A DNA stretch of 64,000 nucleotides from Zoogloea sp. LCSB751. GTDB lineage: Bacteria; Pseudomonadota; Gammaproteobacteria; Burkholderiales; Rhodocyclaceae. The position numbers and the translations under genes were made by a program. The stretch is from contig NZ_MWUM01000029.1 of the NCBI RefSeq assembly GCF_002028455.1, positions 1 through 64,000 of the forward strand, given 5' to 3'. The first letter of the stretch is position 1, and each line of letters begins with the position of its first letter. Under the pieces are notes generated by a model that worked only from the letters and a program-made list of their open reading frames with translations, was not told where the DNA came from and searched no databases. Shown in pieces: positions 34,651-44,452 of the stretch.

Positions 34651-37600
34651 TCAGGCCGGCGTGGCGACGAAGTCGTGGATCAGGCCGAGCAGCACGTCCT
34701 CGTCGTAGGGCTTGCCGAGGTAGTGATTGACGCCGATTTCCTCCGCGTAGCGCTTGTGCTTGTCGGCCGTGCGGGAGGTGATCATGATGATCGGCACGGC
34801 CTTCAGGCGGGCGTCGGCGCGGATGTTGCGGGTCAGATCGAAGCCGTCCATGCGCGGCATTTCGATGTCGGCGATGACCACGTCGGGGGTGACGGTCAAC
34901 AACTGCTCCAGCGCATCGACCCCGTCCTTGGCGGTAACGACCCGGTAGCCTTCCCGTTCGAGCAGGCGGCCGGTGATCTTGCGCACTGTCAGGGAGTCGT
35001 CCACCACCATCACCGTCGGCTGGCTCGGTGTGTGGCTGCTGACTGCGAGCGGAGCCTCGTCGTCGTCGCCATCCGGGCTGCGACCGGCCAGCGCGACCGG
35101 GTTGAGGATCAGCACGATCTCGCCGTCACCGAGCACGGTGGCGCCGGAATAGCCCACCATGCGCGCATATTGCGGGCCGGCGTTCTTGACGACGATTTCC
35201 TGGTTGCCGCGCAGGGCGTCCACGTGCAAGGCGAGCGTTTCGCTGCCGGCCCGCAGCAGCAGCACCCAGTTGAAGCGTTCCACCTGGGGCTGCGAAACCT
35301 GATCGCCGAGGAGGCGGGGCAGGTAGCGGTAGCCGTAGTGTTCGCCGAGCCAGTCGGTGCCTTGGTCGCTGCGGATCTTCTCGAGGGCTGCGGCCTTCAG
35401 TTCGAGGACCTGGGCCACCATCGACGATGGGATCGCGAAGGTCCGGTTGCCGGCACGCACCAGCAGCGCCTGGGTGACCGCGAGGGTCAGCGGCAGGTGG
35501 ATGCGGAAGGTGGTGCCTTCGCCGGGCGTGGTGTCCACGCTGATACGCCCGCCGACTGCCGCGGTTTCGCTCTTCACCACGTCCATGCCGACGCCACGGC
35601 CGGCCAGGCTGGACAGGCTGGCGGTGGAGAAACCCGGCACGAAGATCAGGTTGGTGAGGCGCTTGTCGTCGGCGTCCTCGTCGGCGGCTATCAGGCCGCT
35701 GTCGATGGCGTGCTGGCGGATGCGGGCGAAGTCGAGGCCGGCGCCGTCGTCGCGGAACTCGATCAACACCTCGTTGCCTTCATGGGCGATCTTGAGGGTG
35801 ATCTGACCGATTTCCGTCTTGCCGGCTTCGCGTCGCGCCTCGGGCGTTTCGATGCCGTGGGCGACCGCGTTGCGCACCAGGTGGGCCAGCGGGCCGCTCA
35901 TCGCGTCGAGCACGCTGCGGTCGATTTCGATCTGCCCGCCGATGATGTCCAGGTTGGCGCGGCGGCCGAGCTCCTTGGCGGTCTGGCGGACCAGGCGGTA
36001 GAGCCGCTCGGCCAGGCTGTCGAAGGGGACCATGCGCACGTGCATCAGGGATTGCTGCAGTTCGCGGGCCATGCGGGACTGGGCGTGCAGGGCCGATTCG
36101 GCGCCGTCCAGGTTGCGCAGCAGATTCTGCTGCACGGTGGTCACGTCGCCGACGCTCTCCGCCATCATCCGGGTCAGTTCCTGCAGACGGGTATAGCGGT
36201 CCATCTCCAGGGGGTCGAACTCGGTGTGCTGGGTTTCGACCTGGGACAGGCGCGACTGCATCTGGGTGTCGGCCTGAATCTCGACTTCGCGCAGCTGGTT
36301 GCGCAGTCGGATGACGTTCTCGGTGAGGTCCAGCAGGGAGCGGCGCAGGGTGCGCAGTTCGCCTTCGATGCGGGTCCGCGCGATGCTGATTTCGCCCGCT
36401 TCGTTGACGAACTGGTCGATGCGGCCGGCATCCACCCGCAGTTGGGCACGCGCGGCCGGACTGGCCGCTTCACCGGCTGGCAGCGGAATGATGTCCTCGG
36501 CCGGCGCTTCGCCCGCGGGCTGCGCAGGGGCGGTGGCCTGGCCGCTTTGCAGGGTGTCGAGGGTCTGGCGGGCCTGGTCGAGGGCGGCTTCGATCTCGTC
36601 CACGATGGCGATGCCGCCCGGATCCTGGGCCCGGGCACGTTCGAGACGGGTTTCCAGGTCGTGGAGGTTCTGTCCGAGGTTCATCGCGCCGACCATCCGC
36701 GCACTGCCCTTCAGGGTGTGCAGCAGGCGCGCCACGCCGGAGGCATGGCTCGTCTCACCCGGTGCTGCGCGCCAGGCACGCAGGGCCGTGTCGAGGTGGT
36801 CGAGCAGTTCGTTGCCTTCGTCGAGGAAGATCGGCAGCAGTTCGGGGTCGAGATCGTCGCGTAGCGGCGTGGCGGGCTGGCTGCTTTCCAGCTGGCGCAC
36901 CGGGGCTTCTTCGCGAGGCCGCAGTGTGGCGGTGACGAGTTCGGGTGGAGCCGTTTCCGTGGGAACTCCGATGAAATCGGCGAGCTGGGATGCCAGGATG
37001 GCATCGAGCCGTTCAATCAACTCGGGTTCCGGTTCGGGCAGTACCCGGGCGCCCAGCTGGACCACCATGCTTTCGAGCGCCGCAGCGGTGTCGATCAATA
37101 TTTCGGTCTGCTCGGCGGATGGTGCTTGGTCCAGATCGGCGAGACGTTGCTGGGCCAGCTCAAGGGCCTTGGCCAGCTGTTGCGGGGCGCTGAAATGGGC
37201 GGTGCCGGAAATGCCCGACAGGGTGTGGGCCGCGCGGATCGACACCGTCGGCGGTGTCTGCGTGGGATTGGCCGGCAGGCGGGACAGCTCCTGGCGCAGG
37301 GTTGCGACGTGCTGCCGGGCTTCGGCCAGATAGAGATCGAACAGCGGGCGGGACAGGGTGATTTCGCCCAGGCGGATTTCGTCCGGGCCGGTTGCCGTCT
37401 CGGGCTGAACGATGGCCTGCTCCTCCGCCGGCAGAGGCGCGGCAGAGGGCGCCTCCACCTCTTCGAGCTCCTCGAGGGCTTCCGTGGCGAACTCGATGTC
37501 TTCTTTCCCGGGAAGCGCCTCTTCGAGCACGGTTTCCACGGGATGTCCGCTAACAATTTCCTCCGTTTCCGTTTCCGTTTCCGGCGTGGGGGCCTGTTCG

Positions 37601-40599
37601 GCGGGCGGTATCTGGTCGAGGTCGAGGGCTTCAACAGTCTCGACCGCTTCGGGGATCTCGAAGGTGTCGGCGGCGACCGGCTCTGCTGTTTCGGCGTGCT
37701 CCTCCTCGGGGGACAGCAGCACCTCGATAGCCAGGGGTTCCGGCACGGCGGCCGGCTCTTCCCCGATGTCGAGGATCTCCAGCTCCTCGAGGGGCTCCTG
37801 CGTGGCGGCGTCGGGAGACTCGATCGCTTCCGCCTCCAGAGCCTGTACTTCTTCTTCGACGGGAAGGTCGAAGCTCAGATCGAAATCGACGGGGGTCGGA
37901 GCCGGCTCTTCTGCGATCGCTTCGGCCAGGCTGGCCTCGGACGCGGGCAGCGGCTCCGCTGGCGGCGCCTCGGCCCGTTTCGTTGCGGCGCGCGCTTCCT
38001 CGAAACTGAGGTCGGGGAAGTTGAGGTCGACGGTCTCGATTGCGCTGGCATGGGCTGCGGCGGCCAGCGTGAGGCTTTCGCCCAGATCGGTGGCGGCGAA
38101 ATCCAGCTCGGGCAGCGTGATCGATGCTTCCAGGTCGACTTCCTGCGGCGCACTGTCGAGGCTGATCTCGGTCAGCTGCGGCTCCGCGGGTGTTGCGTCT
38201 GGCTGTGTCCGGGCGGCTTCCGGTGGCTCCGGGGCGGCGGCGGGCGGCGGCGCTGTTTCGTTGCGCAGGCGGGCAGCTTCGGCGAGCAGGGCGCTGACGT
38301 CCTTCTGGTGGCCGGCTCCGGCTTCGAGCTGGTCGATCCACGCGGAGAAGGCCTGCGAACCATCGGCAATCAGGTGCAGCAGCGGGCCGTCCACCGGCAG
38401 CTCGAGGCGTAGCCAGTGGTTGAGGGTCTGTTCCATCCCCCACGCAGCTTCGCCGAAATCCTTGAGCCCGACCATCCGGCCGCTGCCCTTGAGGGTGTGA
38501 AAACTGCGTCGGAGCGCAGTGAGTACTTCCGTGTTGGACGGCTCCTGCTCCAGCCGGGCCAGGTTGGTGGCGATGGCCGCACGGACGTCGATGGCTTCCT
38601 CGATGAAGATCGCCAGGAGTTCGGCGTCGATCTCTTCTTCGCTGGCATCCATGAGTCGGCTGGCCTCGGGGGACAGGGCCGGCGTCTCAGTGGTGGCGAT
38701 GGGGGGCGTCTCGTTGAACAGTGCGCCGGCGTCGAGCAGGCTGAGAGCTTGGCGGGCCTGTTTCTCGAGTTCGGTGTCGGCGGTCAGCGACGCGTCCTGG
38801 CGCAGGCTCTCCAGGTTGATCTGGAGTTCGGTGCGCAGGCCGAAATCGTCCGGGTTGTCCTTCAGGGCCGCGGCGAGGGCGGCGGTTTCCTTGCGTTGCT
38901 GGGCAAGCTCGATCTCGATGCTGGTCGTCGACGGGCGCTGGACCTCGGCGTCGGGATGCAGGATGCGCTCGAGATCGGCCGGACCGTGCTGCAGGGCTTC
39001 GACGTAGATTCCGAGCGCCGACAGGCGATGGGCGATCTCTTCGAAATCCTCCTGGTTCGCGGATACGTCCTCGCTGGCGGACAGGGCGCGGATGCGGGCG
39101 GCGGCATCCTGCAGCAGGCGGACTGCCGCGTCCTCGTTGAGGACCGACAAGGCGCCTTCGATCTGCTTGAGGGGCTCGCGCACTGCGGCGAGGATGTCCG
39201 TGCGGGTCGGTGCACGGAAGAAACTGTCCAGGTTCTGCTCGACATCGCCGAGCGAGGCGAGGATCTCGTGGGCCAGCTGGCGGTTGAGGTGGCGGGTCTG
39301 GGTGTCGCCGCTGTCGGCGATCACCAGCGGGGACAGCTTCTCGCCCCGCTGATGGGCCTGCAGGCGGGCCACCACCTGGGCCAGCTGGGCGTCGCTGACG
39401 TCGTCGCTATGCTGGTGATTGTCCAGGCGGGCTTCCAGCAGCAGCATCGTCGTCGCCATGTCCATGGACAGGGCGTCGGTGAGCTGCAGCGGGTCCCGGC
39501 GCAGCCAGCGTGCAGTGGCACCCAGTTCGTCGAACAGTGTGGACACTTCCGGCTGGTCGATGGCCTGGGCCACTTCGGAGAGGGGCGCGATGGCGTCCTG
39601 GAAATGGGGCAGGCCGATGGCACTTCCCTTGGAGAACTGGTTCCAGGCTTCCTTGGCCTCGTTCAGGCCGCTGCGCAGCCTGCCGAGCAGCGGCGCCTGG
39701 GGCGTGCCGCTGATGGAACGCCTGCCCGCCGGGATCAGATGCTCGAGCCGATAGGCGGCACGGATCGTGTCGATGGTCGGCGAATGGGCGGTGGACACGG
39801 CGACCTGATACAGCACGTCGCGCATGAGGCGCTCGGCAACGACGCCGGAGCCTTCGAGCACGCGCCGCATCTGGGCATCGATGCGACCACACAGGCGCTT
39901 GCTGGCGGCGTCTGCCGCGATGCCCTGCAGGCCGAGGGCATCGAAGAATGCTGAACAGGCGAGCCAGAAGGCGCGTGCTGCGGGGACCGTCTGCAGGCTT
40001 TCGATGCCGCTGGCTGCCTCGCGCATTTCCTGCGGGCCGGCTGGGTCGTGGGGGGTGCGGAACCACTTCAGCAGTCCCCGTTCGAAGCGACTGCGCAGGC
40101 TGCGCAATTGCTTCGGGTCGTCGCTGTCGATGGCCGGGGTCGCAAAGTCGGGGCGCTGGCCCAGGTCGGGAAAGAACAGTTCGCTGGGCGTCGGCGTTTC
40201 CTGGCCACGGGCGGCGGCCAGCTCGCTATACAGGTCGAAGAGTCGCAGGGCCTGGTCGGGCTGGCCACGGGTCAGTTCGTCCAGATAGTTGCCAATGGCC
40301 GCAATGCAGCGGGCGGCCAGCTGGGAGATCTCGGGCGTGCTGGCGATCTGCTGGGATGCCAGCTCGCCGAGCAGGCGGTCGAGCTGGTCGGAGAACTGGG
40401 TCAGCCCGTCCAGCCCGACGATGGACAGCGCGCCGTGGGCCTGGTGCAGGTGGGTCTGGGCAAACTTGATCCGGCCAAGGCGGTCGGGGCTCGAGCTGGC
40501 TTCGGCCAGCGCATCCGCCGCCCGTCCGAGGGCCAGATCGATCTCGCCTTTGACCCAGGTCAGCGGACCCAGGTCGAGTTCGTGTGCAGGGCTCATCAA
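34651..40599 (-). CDS. chpA: Hybrid chemosensory histidine kinase ChpA (PilL/CheA-type)
   Basis: A 1982-residue cytosolic hub kinase of the Pil-Chp system controlling type IV pili. Hpt-type modules carry His52 (HLHQAHG, divergent), His701 (FHTLKGSGRMVG), His1125 (AHTLSGISG) and His1294 (LHTLKGSARMVG). A very acidic Glu/Ala/Pro-rich linker spans about 800-1075. Next come a CheA dimerisation helix pair, a HATPase domain (LAHLVRNAVAHGIETPEARR, near 1575), a CheW-like domain at about 1690-1830, and a C-terminal receiver with Asp1911 in IADIEMPRMDG. It should phosphorylate PilG and PilH. It is the last gene of pilGHIJ-chpA, 35 bases after pilJ. No PilK or ChpB homologue is in the window. Confidence 0.95.
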   Translation of the reverse strand: MMSPAHELDLGPLTWVKGEIDLALGRAADALAEASSSPDRLGRIKFAQTHLHQAHGALSIVGLDGLTQFSDQLDRLLGELASQQIASTPEISQLAARCIAAIGNYLDELTRGQPDQALRLFDLYSELAAARGQETPTPSELFFPDLGQRPDFATPAIDSDDPKQLRSLRSRFERGLLKWFRTPHDPAGPQEMREAASGIESLQTVPAARAFWLACSAFFDALGLQGIAADAASKRLCGRIDAQMRRVLEGSGVVAERLMRDVLYQVAVSTAHSPTIDTIRAAYRLEHLIPAGRRSISGTPQAPLLGRLRSGLNEAKEAWNQFSKGSAIGLPHFQDAIAPLSEVAQAIDQPEVSTLFDELGATARWLRRDPLQLTDALSMDMATTMLLLEARLDNHQHSDDVSDAQLAQVVARLQAHQRGEKLSPLVIADSGDTQTRHLNRQLAHEILASLGDVEQNLDSFFRAPTRTDILAAVREPLKQIEGALSVLNEDAAVRLLQDAAARIRALSASEDVSANQEDFEEIAHRLSALGIYVEALQHGPADLERILHPDAEVQRPSTTSIEIELAQQRKETAALAAALKDNPDDFGLRTELQINLESLRQDASLTADTELEKQARQALSLLDAGALFNETPPIATTETPALSPEASRLMDASEEEIDAELLAIFIEEAIDVRAAIATNLARLEQEPSNTEVLTALRRSFHTLKGSGRMVGLKDFGEAAWGMEQTLNHWLRLELPVDGPLLHLIADGSQAFSAWIDQLEAGAGHQKDVSALLAEAARLRNETAPPPAAAPEPPEAARTQPDATPAEPQLTEISLDSAPQEVDLEASITLPELDFAATDLGESLTLAAAAHASAIETVDLNFPDLSFEEARAATKRAEAPPAEPLPASEASLAEAIAEEPAPTPVDFDLSFDLPVEEEVQALEAEAIESPDAATQEPLEELEILDIGEEPAAVPEPLAIEVLLSPEEEHAETAEPVAADTFEIPEAVETVEALDLDQIPPAEQAPTPETETETEEIVSGHPVETVLEEALPGKEDIEFATEALEELEEVEAPSAAPLPAEEQAIVQPETATGPDEIRLGEITLSRPLFDLYLAEARQHVATLRQELSRLPANPTQTPPTVSIRAAHTLSGISGTAHFSAPQQLAKALELAQQRLADLDQAPSAEQTEILIDTAAALESMVVQLGARVLPEPEPELIERLDAILASQLADFIGVPTETAPPELVTATLRPREEAPVRQLESSQPATPLRDDLDPELLPIFLDEGNELLDHLDTALRAWRAAPGETSHASGVARLLHTLKGSARMVGAMNLGQNLHDLETRLERARAQDPGGIAIVDEIEAALDQARQTLDTLQSGQATAPAQPAGEAPAEDIIPLPAGEAASPAARAQLRVDAGRIDQFVNEAGEISIARTRIEGELRTLRRSLLDLTENVIRLRNQLREVEIQADTQMQSRLSQVETQHTEFDPLEMDRYTRLQELTRMMAESVGDVTTVQQNLLRNLDGAESALHAQSRMARELQQSLMHVRMVPFDSLAERLYRLVRQTAKELGRRANLDIIGGQIEIDRSVLDAMSGPLAHLVRNAVAHGIETPEARREAGKTEIGQITLKIAHEGNEVLIEFRDDGAGLDFARIRQHAIDSGLIAADEDADDKRLTNLIFVPGFSTASLSSLAGRGVGMDVVKSETAAVGGRISVDTTPGEGTTFRIHLPLTLAVTQALLVRAGNRTFAIPSSMVAQVLELKAAALEKIRSDQGTDWLGEHYGYRYLPRLLGDQVSQPQVERFNWVLLLRAGSETLALHVDALRGNQEIVVKNAGPQYARMVGYSGATVLGDGEIVLILNPVALAGRSPDGDDDEAPLAVSSHTPSQPTVMVVDDSLTVRKITGRLLEREGYRVVTAKDGVDALEQLLTVTPDVVIADIEMPRMDGFDLTRNIRADARLKAVPIIMITSRTADKHKRYAEEIGVNHYLGKPYDEDVLLGLIHDFVATPA

Positions 40600-40634
40600 T
40601 GGTTCTTCGGCGAAATCCGTGCGCTATCGGGGGC

Positions 40635-42755
40635 TCAGACCTTGAAGCCGGAGACCGAGCCCTTGAGTTCGACTGCCAGGTCGGCCAGTTCGCCGATGGA
40701 TACGGCGGTTTGCTGGGTTCCGGTGGTCGTGCGGTCGGTGATGGCGAGAATGTTCTTCATCTTCTCGGCCACCTGGGTTGCTGCCTTGGCCTGGACTTCG
40801 GTACTGACCGAGATGCGTTCGATCAGTTCGGCGGTTTCGGCGGACACGCGTTCGATCTCCGCCAGTTCCTGGCCGGCGGTTTCTGACAGGTGGGCGCCAT
40901 CCACCACGTCGCGGGTGGCGTTTTCCATGGCCGCCACGGCATCGCCGGTGTCGGTCTGGATGGTCTTCACGATCGCGCCGATCTGCTTGGTGGCTTCGGC
41001 GGAGCGTTCGGCGAGGCGCTGCACTTCTTCGGCAACCACCGAGAAACCGCGTCCGGCTTCGCCGGCAGAGGCGGCCTGGATGGCGGCGTTGAGGGCGAGG
41101 ACGTTGGTCTGCTCGGTAATGTCGGAAATCAGTTCCACGATTTCACCGATCTCCTGGGAGGATTCGCCGAGGCGCTTGATGCGCTTGGAGGTCTCCTGGA
41201 TCTTCTCGCGGATGTCGTTCATGCCCTTGATGGTGTCTTCCACCGCGGTGGCACCCTTCTGGGCCGCCTGCAGGGAGCGCCGGGCGACCCGGGCGGACTG
41301 AAGGGCATCTTCCGATGCGGCACTCATGGAGCTCGCCATGTTCTGGGCGGTTTCACCGGCCAGGCGCAGTTCCTGGGCCTGGCGTTCGGTGGCGGCCAGC
41401 AGTTCGTCCGAGGTCTGCTGGGCGGACTCGGTGGCGGAGGTCACGCGGATGGCGGCGTCGTTGATGCGGCGTACCAGCACCGAGAGCTCTTCAATGGTGT
41501 AGTTCACCGAGTCGGCGATGGCGCCGGTGATGTCTTCCGTGACAGTGGCACGGACGGTGAGATCGCCGTCGGCCAGGTCGCCCATCTCGTTCATCAGCCG
41601 CAGAATGGCCTGCTGGGTGTTGTTGCGCTCGGCTTCGGCGGATTCCCGCAGGCGTTCGGCGGCCAGGCGGCGGCGGGCGATGTCGTCGTTATAGGTCTTG
41701 GCCATCAGGGCCAGGCTGGCCAGGGTGATCAGCGCACAGAGGATGATCGCCAGGCTGACCCAGGTGAAGAAGCCCGTGTAGCCGTGGGTGTACGCATCGG
41801 TCAGCGCCGAGGTCTTTTCGAGCAGCGGGCCGGAGTTCTGGAAGATGTGGCTGCCGGCCTGCTTGGCCTGCACCAGCAGCTGGATGTTGCCGAGGATCTC
41901 CATCACCGAGGCCAGGTTGTCCTTGCTGACCTTTTCCAGTTCGCTGAGTTTGGCCTTGGCATCGCTGCCGTCGGCGGTCATCTTCTGCAGCTGTTCGATG
42001 AGGTCGCGGAAGGTGTTGGTGTCCTTGCCGAGCAGGAAGGCGACTTCCGGGTCGATGGCGTTGGCGACCAGCAGCGCGTTGGCGTTCTTGGCGATGCGCT
42101 GGGTCAGCATCACCACCTGGTTGGCGGTGGCGATTTCGCGGGCCGATGCGCCGCCCTGCAGCTTGAGGGAGGCGACCTGCTCGGACAGCTCGAGCAGCTG
42201 AGGGTTCTTGGCGTTGATGGTGCCGACGGACTTGCCGAGGCTGGTGAGGTTCTTTTCCTGGCCGAGCAGAGCGGTGGCGTCCTTGTCGGTCTTCTGCCAC
42301 AGCTCGGTCACTGCGGCGAGTTCGTCGCTGGCCGCGCTGGCGCCGCCCGGCACGCTGGCGCCGTTGACGTCACCGCCGTTGGTCACGGCTTCGAGGAGGG
42401 TGTTGAACTGCTCGCGGCCGTTCTTCAGTTCGATGAAGGCCTTGGGGTCGCCCTGCAGGGTCAGCTGGCTGGCCTTGGCGATCTGCTGGGACAGGGTGCG
42501 CATCTCGCCGGCCGCGGTGACGTAGGCCGTGCCGAAGTGGCTGACGCGGATCTGGTAGAGGACGAAGGCTCCGGTCAGCGCGGCGAAGACCAGGAAGGGA
42601 ACGCGCAGGATGCGCAACTGCTCGGTGGATGATTTGCCGGCCAGGAAGGGAAGCGGTGCCTTGATTGCACCCTCTCCTGAATCAAGAATCGTATCCACAT
42701 TGCCGGCGGCGGGCTTGCTGTTGCCCTTCGACAGTCCTGGTAGCTTGAATGCCAT
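40635..42755 (-). CDS. pilJ: Type IV pilus chemoreceptor PilJ
   Basis: A 706-residue methyl-accepting chemotaxis protein. Membrane segments lie at about residues 50-72 (FLVFAALTGAFVLYQI) and 330-352 (WVSLAIILCALITLASLALM). They enclose a periplasmic helical region with two PilJ-type four-helix modules (MRTLSQQIAKASQLTLQGD, VMLTQRIAKNANALLVANA). A HAMP domain and the signalling hairpin EQTNVLALNAAIQAASAGEA plus GFSVVAEEVQRLAERS follow. It reports pilus or surface input to ChpA through PilI. It lies between pilI and chpA in the operon. Confidence 0.95.
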   Translation of the reverse strand: MAFKLPGLSKGNSKPAAGNVDTILDSGEGAIKAPLPFLAGKSSTEQLRILRVPFLVFAALTGAFVLYQIRVSHFGTAYVTAAGEMRTLSQQIAKASQLTLQGDPKAFIELKNGREQFNTLLEAVTNGGDVNGASVPGGASAASDELAAVTELWQKTDKDATALLGQEKNLTSLGKSVGTINAKNPQLLELSEQVASLKLQGGASAREIATANQVVMLTQRIAKNANALLVANAIDPEVAFLLGKDTNTFRDLIEQLQKMTADGSDAKAKLSELEKVSKDNLASVMEILGNIQLLVQAKQAGSHIFQNSGPLLEKTSALTDAYTHGYTGFFTWVSLAIILCALITLASLALMAKTYNDDIARRRLAAERLRESAEAERNNTQQAILRLMNEMGDLADGDLTVRATVTEDITGAIADSVNYTIEELSVLVRRINDAAIRVTSATESAQQTSDELLAATERQAQELRLAGETAQNMASSMSAASEDALQSARVARRSLQAAQKGATAVEDTIKGMNDIREKIQETSKRIKRLGESSQEIGEIVELISDITEQTNVLALNAAIQAASAGEAGRGFSVVAEEVQRLAERSAEATKQIGAIVKTIQTDTGDAVAAMENATRDVVDGAHLSETAGQELAEIERVSAETAELIERISVSTEVQAKAATQVAEKMKNILAITDRTTTGTQQTAVSIGELADLAVELKGSVSGFKV

Positions 42756-42803
42756 ATTGTCCTCTTCAGCGGATCGAGCCCGCTGTATCTCCCGAAATGA
42801 ATT

Positions 42804-43319
42804 TCACGAAAGCGCGGCGTCCAGAAAGCGCGAGTGATTGAGCAGTGCTGATACCTTGAGACGCGTCCAGGAGCTTCCCCGGCTGTCCTGCATGCGTTCG
42901 CCGATCCACGGCTGGTCTTCGTCGGCGGGGGTCGGAACCGGGATGAAGTCTTCGATGGAGCGCAGGCCCAGCGCACGCGTTACCAGCAGGGCGCTGTTGA
43001 GACCGTGGCGCACACCGACGAGCAGCAGGCGGGCGTGGCCCACCGGCGCGATGGGCGGCTCGCCATGAAAGGCGGCGAAGTCGACGACGCTGAACAGGTT
43101 GCCACGCACACTGGCCAGGCCGCGAAACCAGGGGTAGGTCAGCGGCACGGGGGCCAGTGGTGGCACGGCCAGGATCTCGCCGGCTTCGGTGAGGTCCACG
43201 AGCCAGTTGCGACCACCGGCCTGGACGGCCAGCAGGGCCGAGGCCCGGTTGTCGCGGGCTTCGGCCAGACGCCGGGCGAGCCCGGCCTGGAATTCATGGA
43301 GACTGATCCGTTTTGCCAT
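42804..43319 (-). CDS. pilI: CheW-like adaptor PilI
   Basis: A 171-residue single CheW domain that couples PilJ to the kinase ChpA. The core reads GRNWLVDLTEAGEILAVPPL, then PLTYPWFRGLASVRGNLFSV and VDFAAFHG, the usual CheW beta-barrel pattern with RGNLFSVVD. The C-terminal VGERMQDSRGSSWTRLKVSA-like segment (IGERMQDSRG) is typical of PilI. It lies 48 bases upstream of pilJ and 7 bases downstream of pilH. Confidence 0.93.
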   Translation of the reverse strand: MAKRISLHEFQAGLARRLAEARDNRASALLAVQAGGRNWLVDLTEAGEILAVPPLAPVPLTYPWFRGLASVRGNLFSVVDFAAFHGEPPIAPVGHARLLLVGVRHGLNSALLVTRALGLRSIEDFIPVPTPADEDQPWIGERMQDSRGSSWTRLKVSALLNHSRFLDAALS

Positions 43320-43326
43320 GGGATGC

Positions 43327-43692
43327 TCAGTCGAGGGCGCGGATCTTGTCGAGCAGCGCGGCGTGATCGATGGGCTTGACCATGTAGTCGAGGGCGCCCT
43401 GGCGGAGGCCCCAGATCTTGTCGGTTTCCTGCCCCTTGCTGGTACACATGATCACCGGGATGCTGCGGGTGCTTTCGTCCCGGGAGATCGTGCGGGTCGC
43501 CTGGTAGCCGTTGGTGCCGGGCATCACGACGTCCATCAGGATCAGGTCGGGGTGCTCGCTCTTGCTCTTCAGAACCGCCTCGTCGCCGTTTTCGGCGGTC
43601 ACTACCTGGTAGCCATTCTTCACCAGCACTTCCGACAGGGCCAGGCGCTCCGTCGGGGAGTCGTCTACAACAAGGATTTTCTTGATCGGCAT
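43327..43692 (-). CDS. pilH: Response regulator PilH
   Basis: A 121-residue single-domain CheY-like regulator. It has acidic pocket VVDDSPTERLAL, phosphoacceptor Asp54 in LILMDVVMPG, Thr in MCTSKGQETDKIWG and the conserved Lys in YMVKPIDHAALL. The ATG at 43692 (MPIKKILVVDDSPTER) is the correct family start; the open frame upstream overlaps pilG out of frame. In Pseudomonas PilH opposes PilG and acts on PilT-driven retraction. Its place as second gene of the operon is conserved. Confidence 0.94.
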   Translation of the reverse strand: MPIKKILVVDDSPTERLALSEVLVKNGYQVVTAENGDEAVLKSKSEHPDLILMDVVMPGTNGYQATRTISRDESTRSIPVIMCTSKGQETDKIWGLRQGALDYMVKPIDHAALLDKIRALD

Positions 43693-43709
43693 GGATGCTT
43701 CTCTTGCGG

Positions 43710-44108
43710 TCAGTCGTTGGCGGAGGCCCGGCCGGCTTGCGTGTGATTGGCCACGGAGCGCAGCAGGCTTTCCTTGGTGAAGGGCTTGGTCAGATATTCG
43801 TCGGAGCCGGCCAGACGACCACGGGCGCGGTCGAACAAGCCATCCTTGGACGACAGCATGATCACCGGGGTGGTCTTGAGGCGCGGGTTCTTCTTGATCA
43901 GGGCACACGTCTGATAGCCGTCGAGGCGCGGCATCATGATGTCCACGAAGATCAGGTCGGGGGCGTGGTCGGCGATCTTGGACAGTGCGTCGAAACCGTC
44001 TTCGGCCAGCACGACCTGACAGCCGGCCTGGGCGAGAAAGATCTCCGCGCTGCGGCGAATGGTGTTGCTGTCGTCGATGACCATGACCTTGATGCCGCTG
44101 AGATTCAC
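43710..44108 (-). CDS. pilG: Response regulator PilG
   Basis: A 132-residue single-domain CheY-like regulator, first gene of the Pil-Chp operon. The signature MVIDDSNTIRRSAEIFLAQA, phosphoacceptor Asp56 in LIFVDIMMPRLDG and Lys in YLTKPFTKESLL are present. The start is GTG, with a strong GGAGGT 6 bases upstream. A TATAAC -10-like element lies at 44144-44149 on the minus strand, giving a likely operon promoter downstream of the rubredoxin gene. PilG promotes pilus extension in Pseudomonas. Confidence 0.94.
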   Translation of the reverse strand: MNLSGIKVMVIDDSNTIRRSAEIFLAQAGCQVVLAEDGFDALSKIADHAPDLIFVDIMMPRLDGYQTCALIKKNPRLKTTPVIMLSSKDGLFDRARGRLAGSDEYLTKPFTKESLLRSVANHTQAGRASAND

Positions 44109-44181
44109 CGGGGACCTCCGGAAACGGTTCGGATGGCGTGATCGTTATACATGGTACTGGTCTGGGGAGCGGTCAGATGGG

Positions 44182-44361
44182 TCAGATGGCAACCATCTCG
44201 AAGTCTTCCTTGCGGGCGCCGCATTCGGGACAGGTCCAGTTCGGCGGGATGTCTTCCCAGCGGGTGCCGGGCGGAATGCCCTCGTCCGGGGAGCCGGTTG
44301 CTTCGTCGTAGATGTGGCCACAGATCAGACACATCCAGGTCTTGTAGGGAGGATTTGCCAT
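44182..44361 (-). CDS. Rubredoxin
   Basis: A 59-residue iron protein reading MANPPYKTWMCLICGHIYDE and ending in NWTCPECGARKEDFEMVAI. The four iron ligands Cys11, Cys14, Cys44 and Cys47 form two CxxCG-type knuckles, and the aromatic core residues Tyr18, Trp35 and Phe54 are in place. The length is typical. The short gene has a weak ribosome site. It lies between pilG and the divergent thiD. Rubredoxins pass single electrons in hydroxylase, ROS-detoxifying or diiron systems; its partner is not evident here. Confidence 0.95.
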   Translation of the reverse strand: MANPPYKTWMCLICGHIYDEATGSPDEGIPPGTRWEDIPPNWTCPECGARKEDFEMVAI

Positions 44362-44452
44362 TTGGGTGCGGCGCAGTGATTTCGGCTAGAATCGCTTGGA
44401 TCGTGAATGGTAGCGCAGTCGCAGTTAAATTTGTGCGTCCTTGTCTTTCCGA

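Noticed and set aside
37126..39954. Two long plus-strand frames (about 430 and 510 codons) opposite chpA.
   Set aside because: Antisense shadows; chpA carries clear Hpt, ATPase, CheW and receiver motifs.
44362..44452. A TPP riboswitch ahead of thiD.
   Set aside because: The leader is only 91 bases and shows no THI-box core such as CTGAGA.
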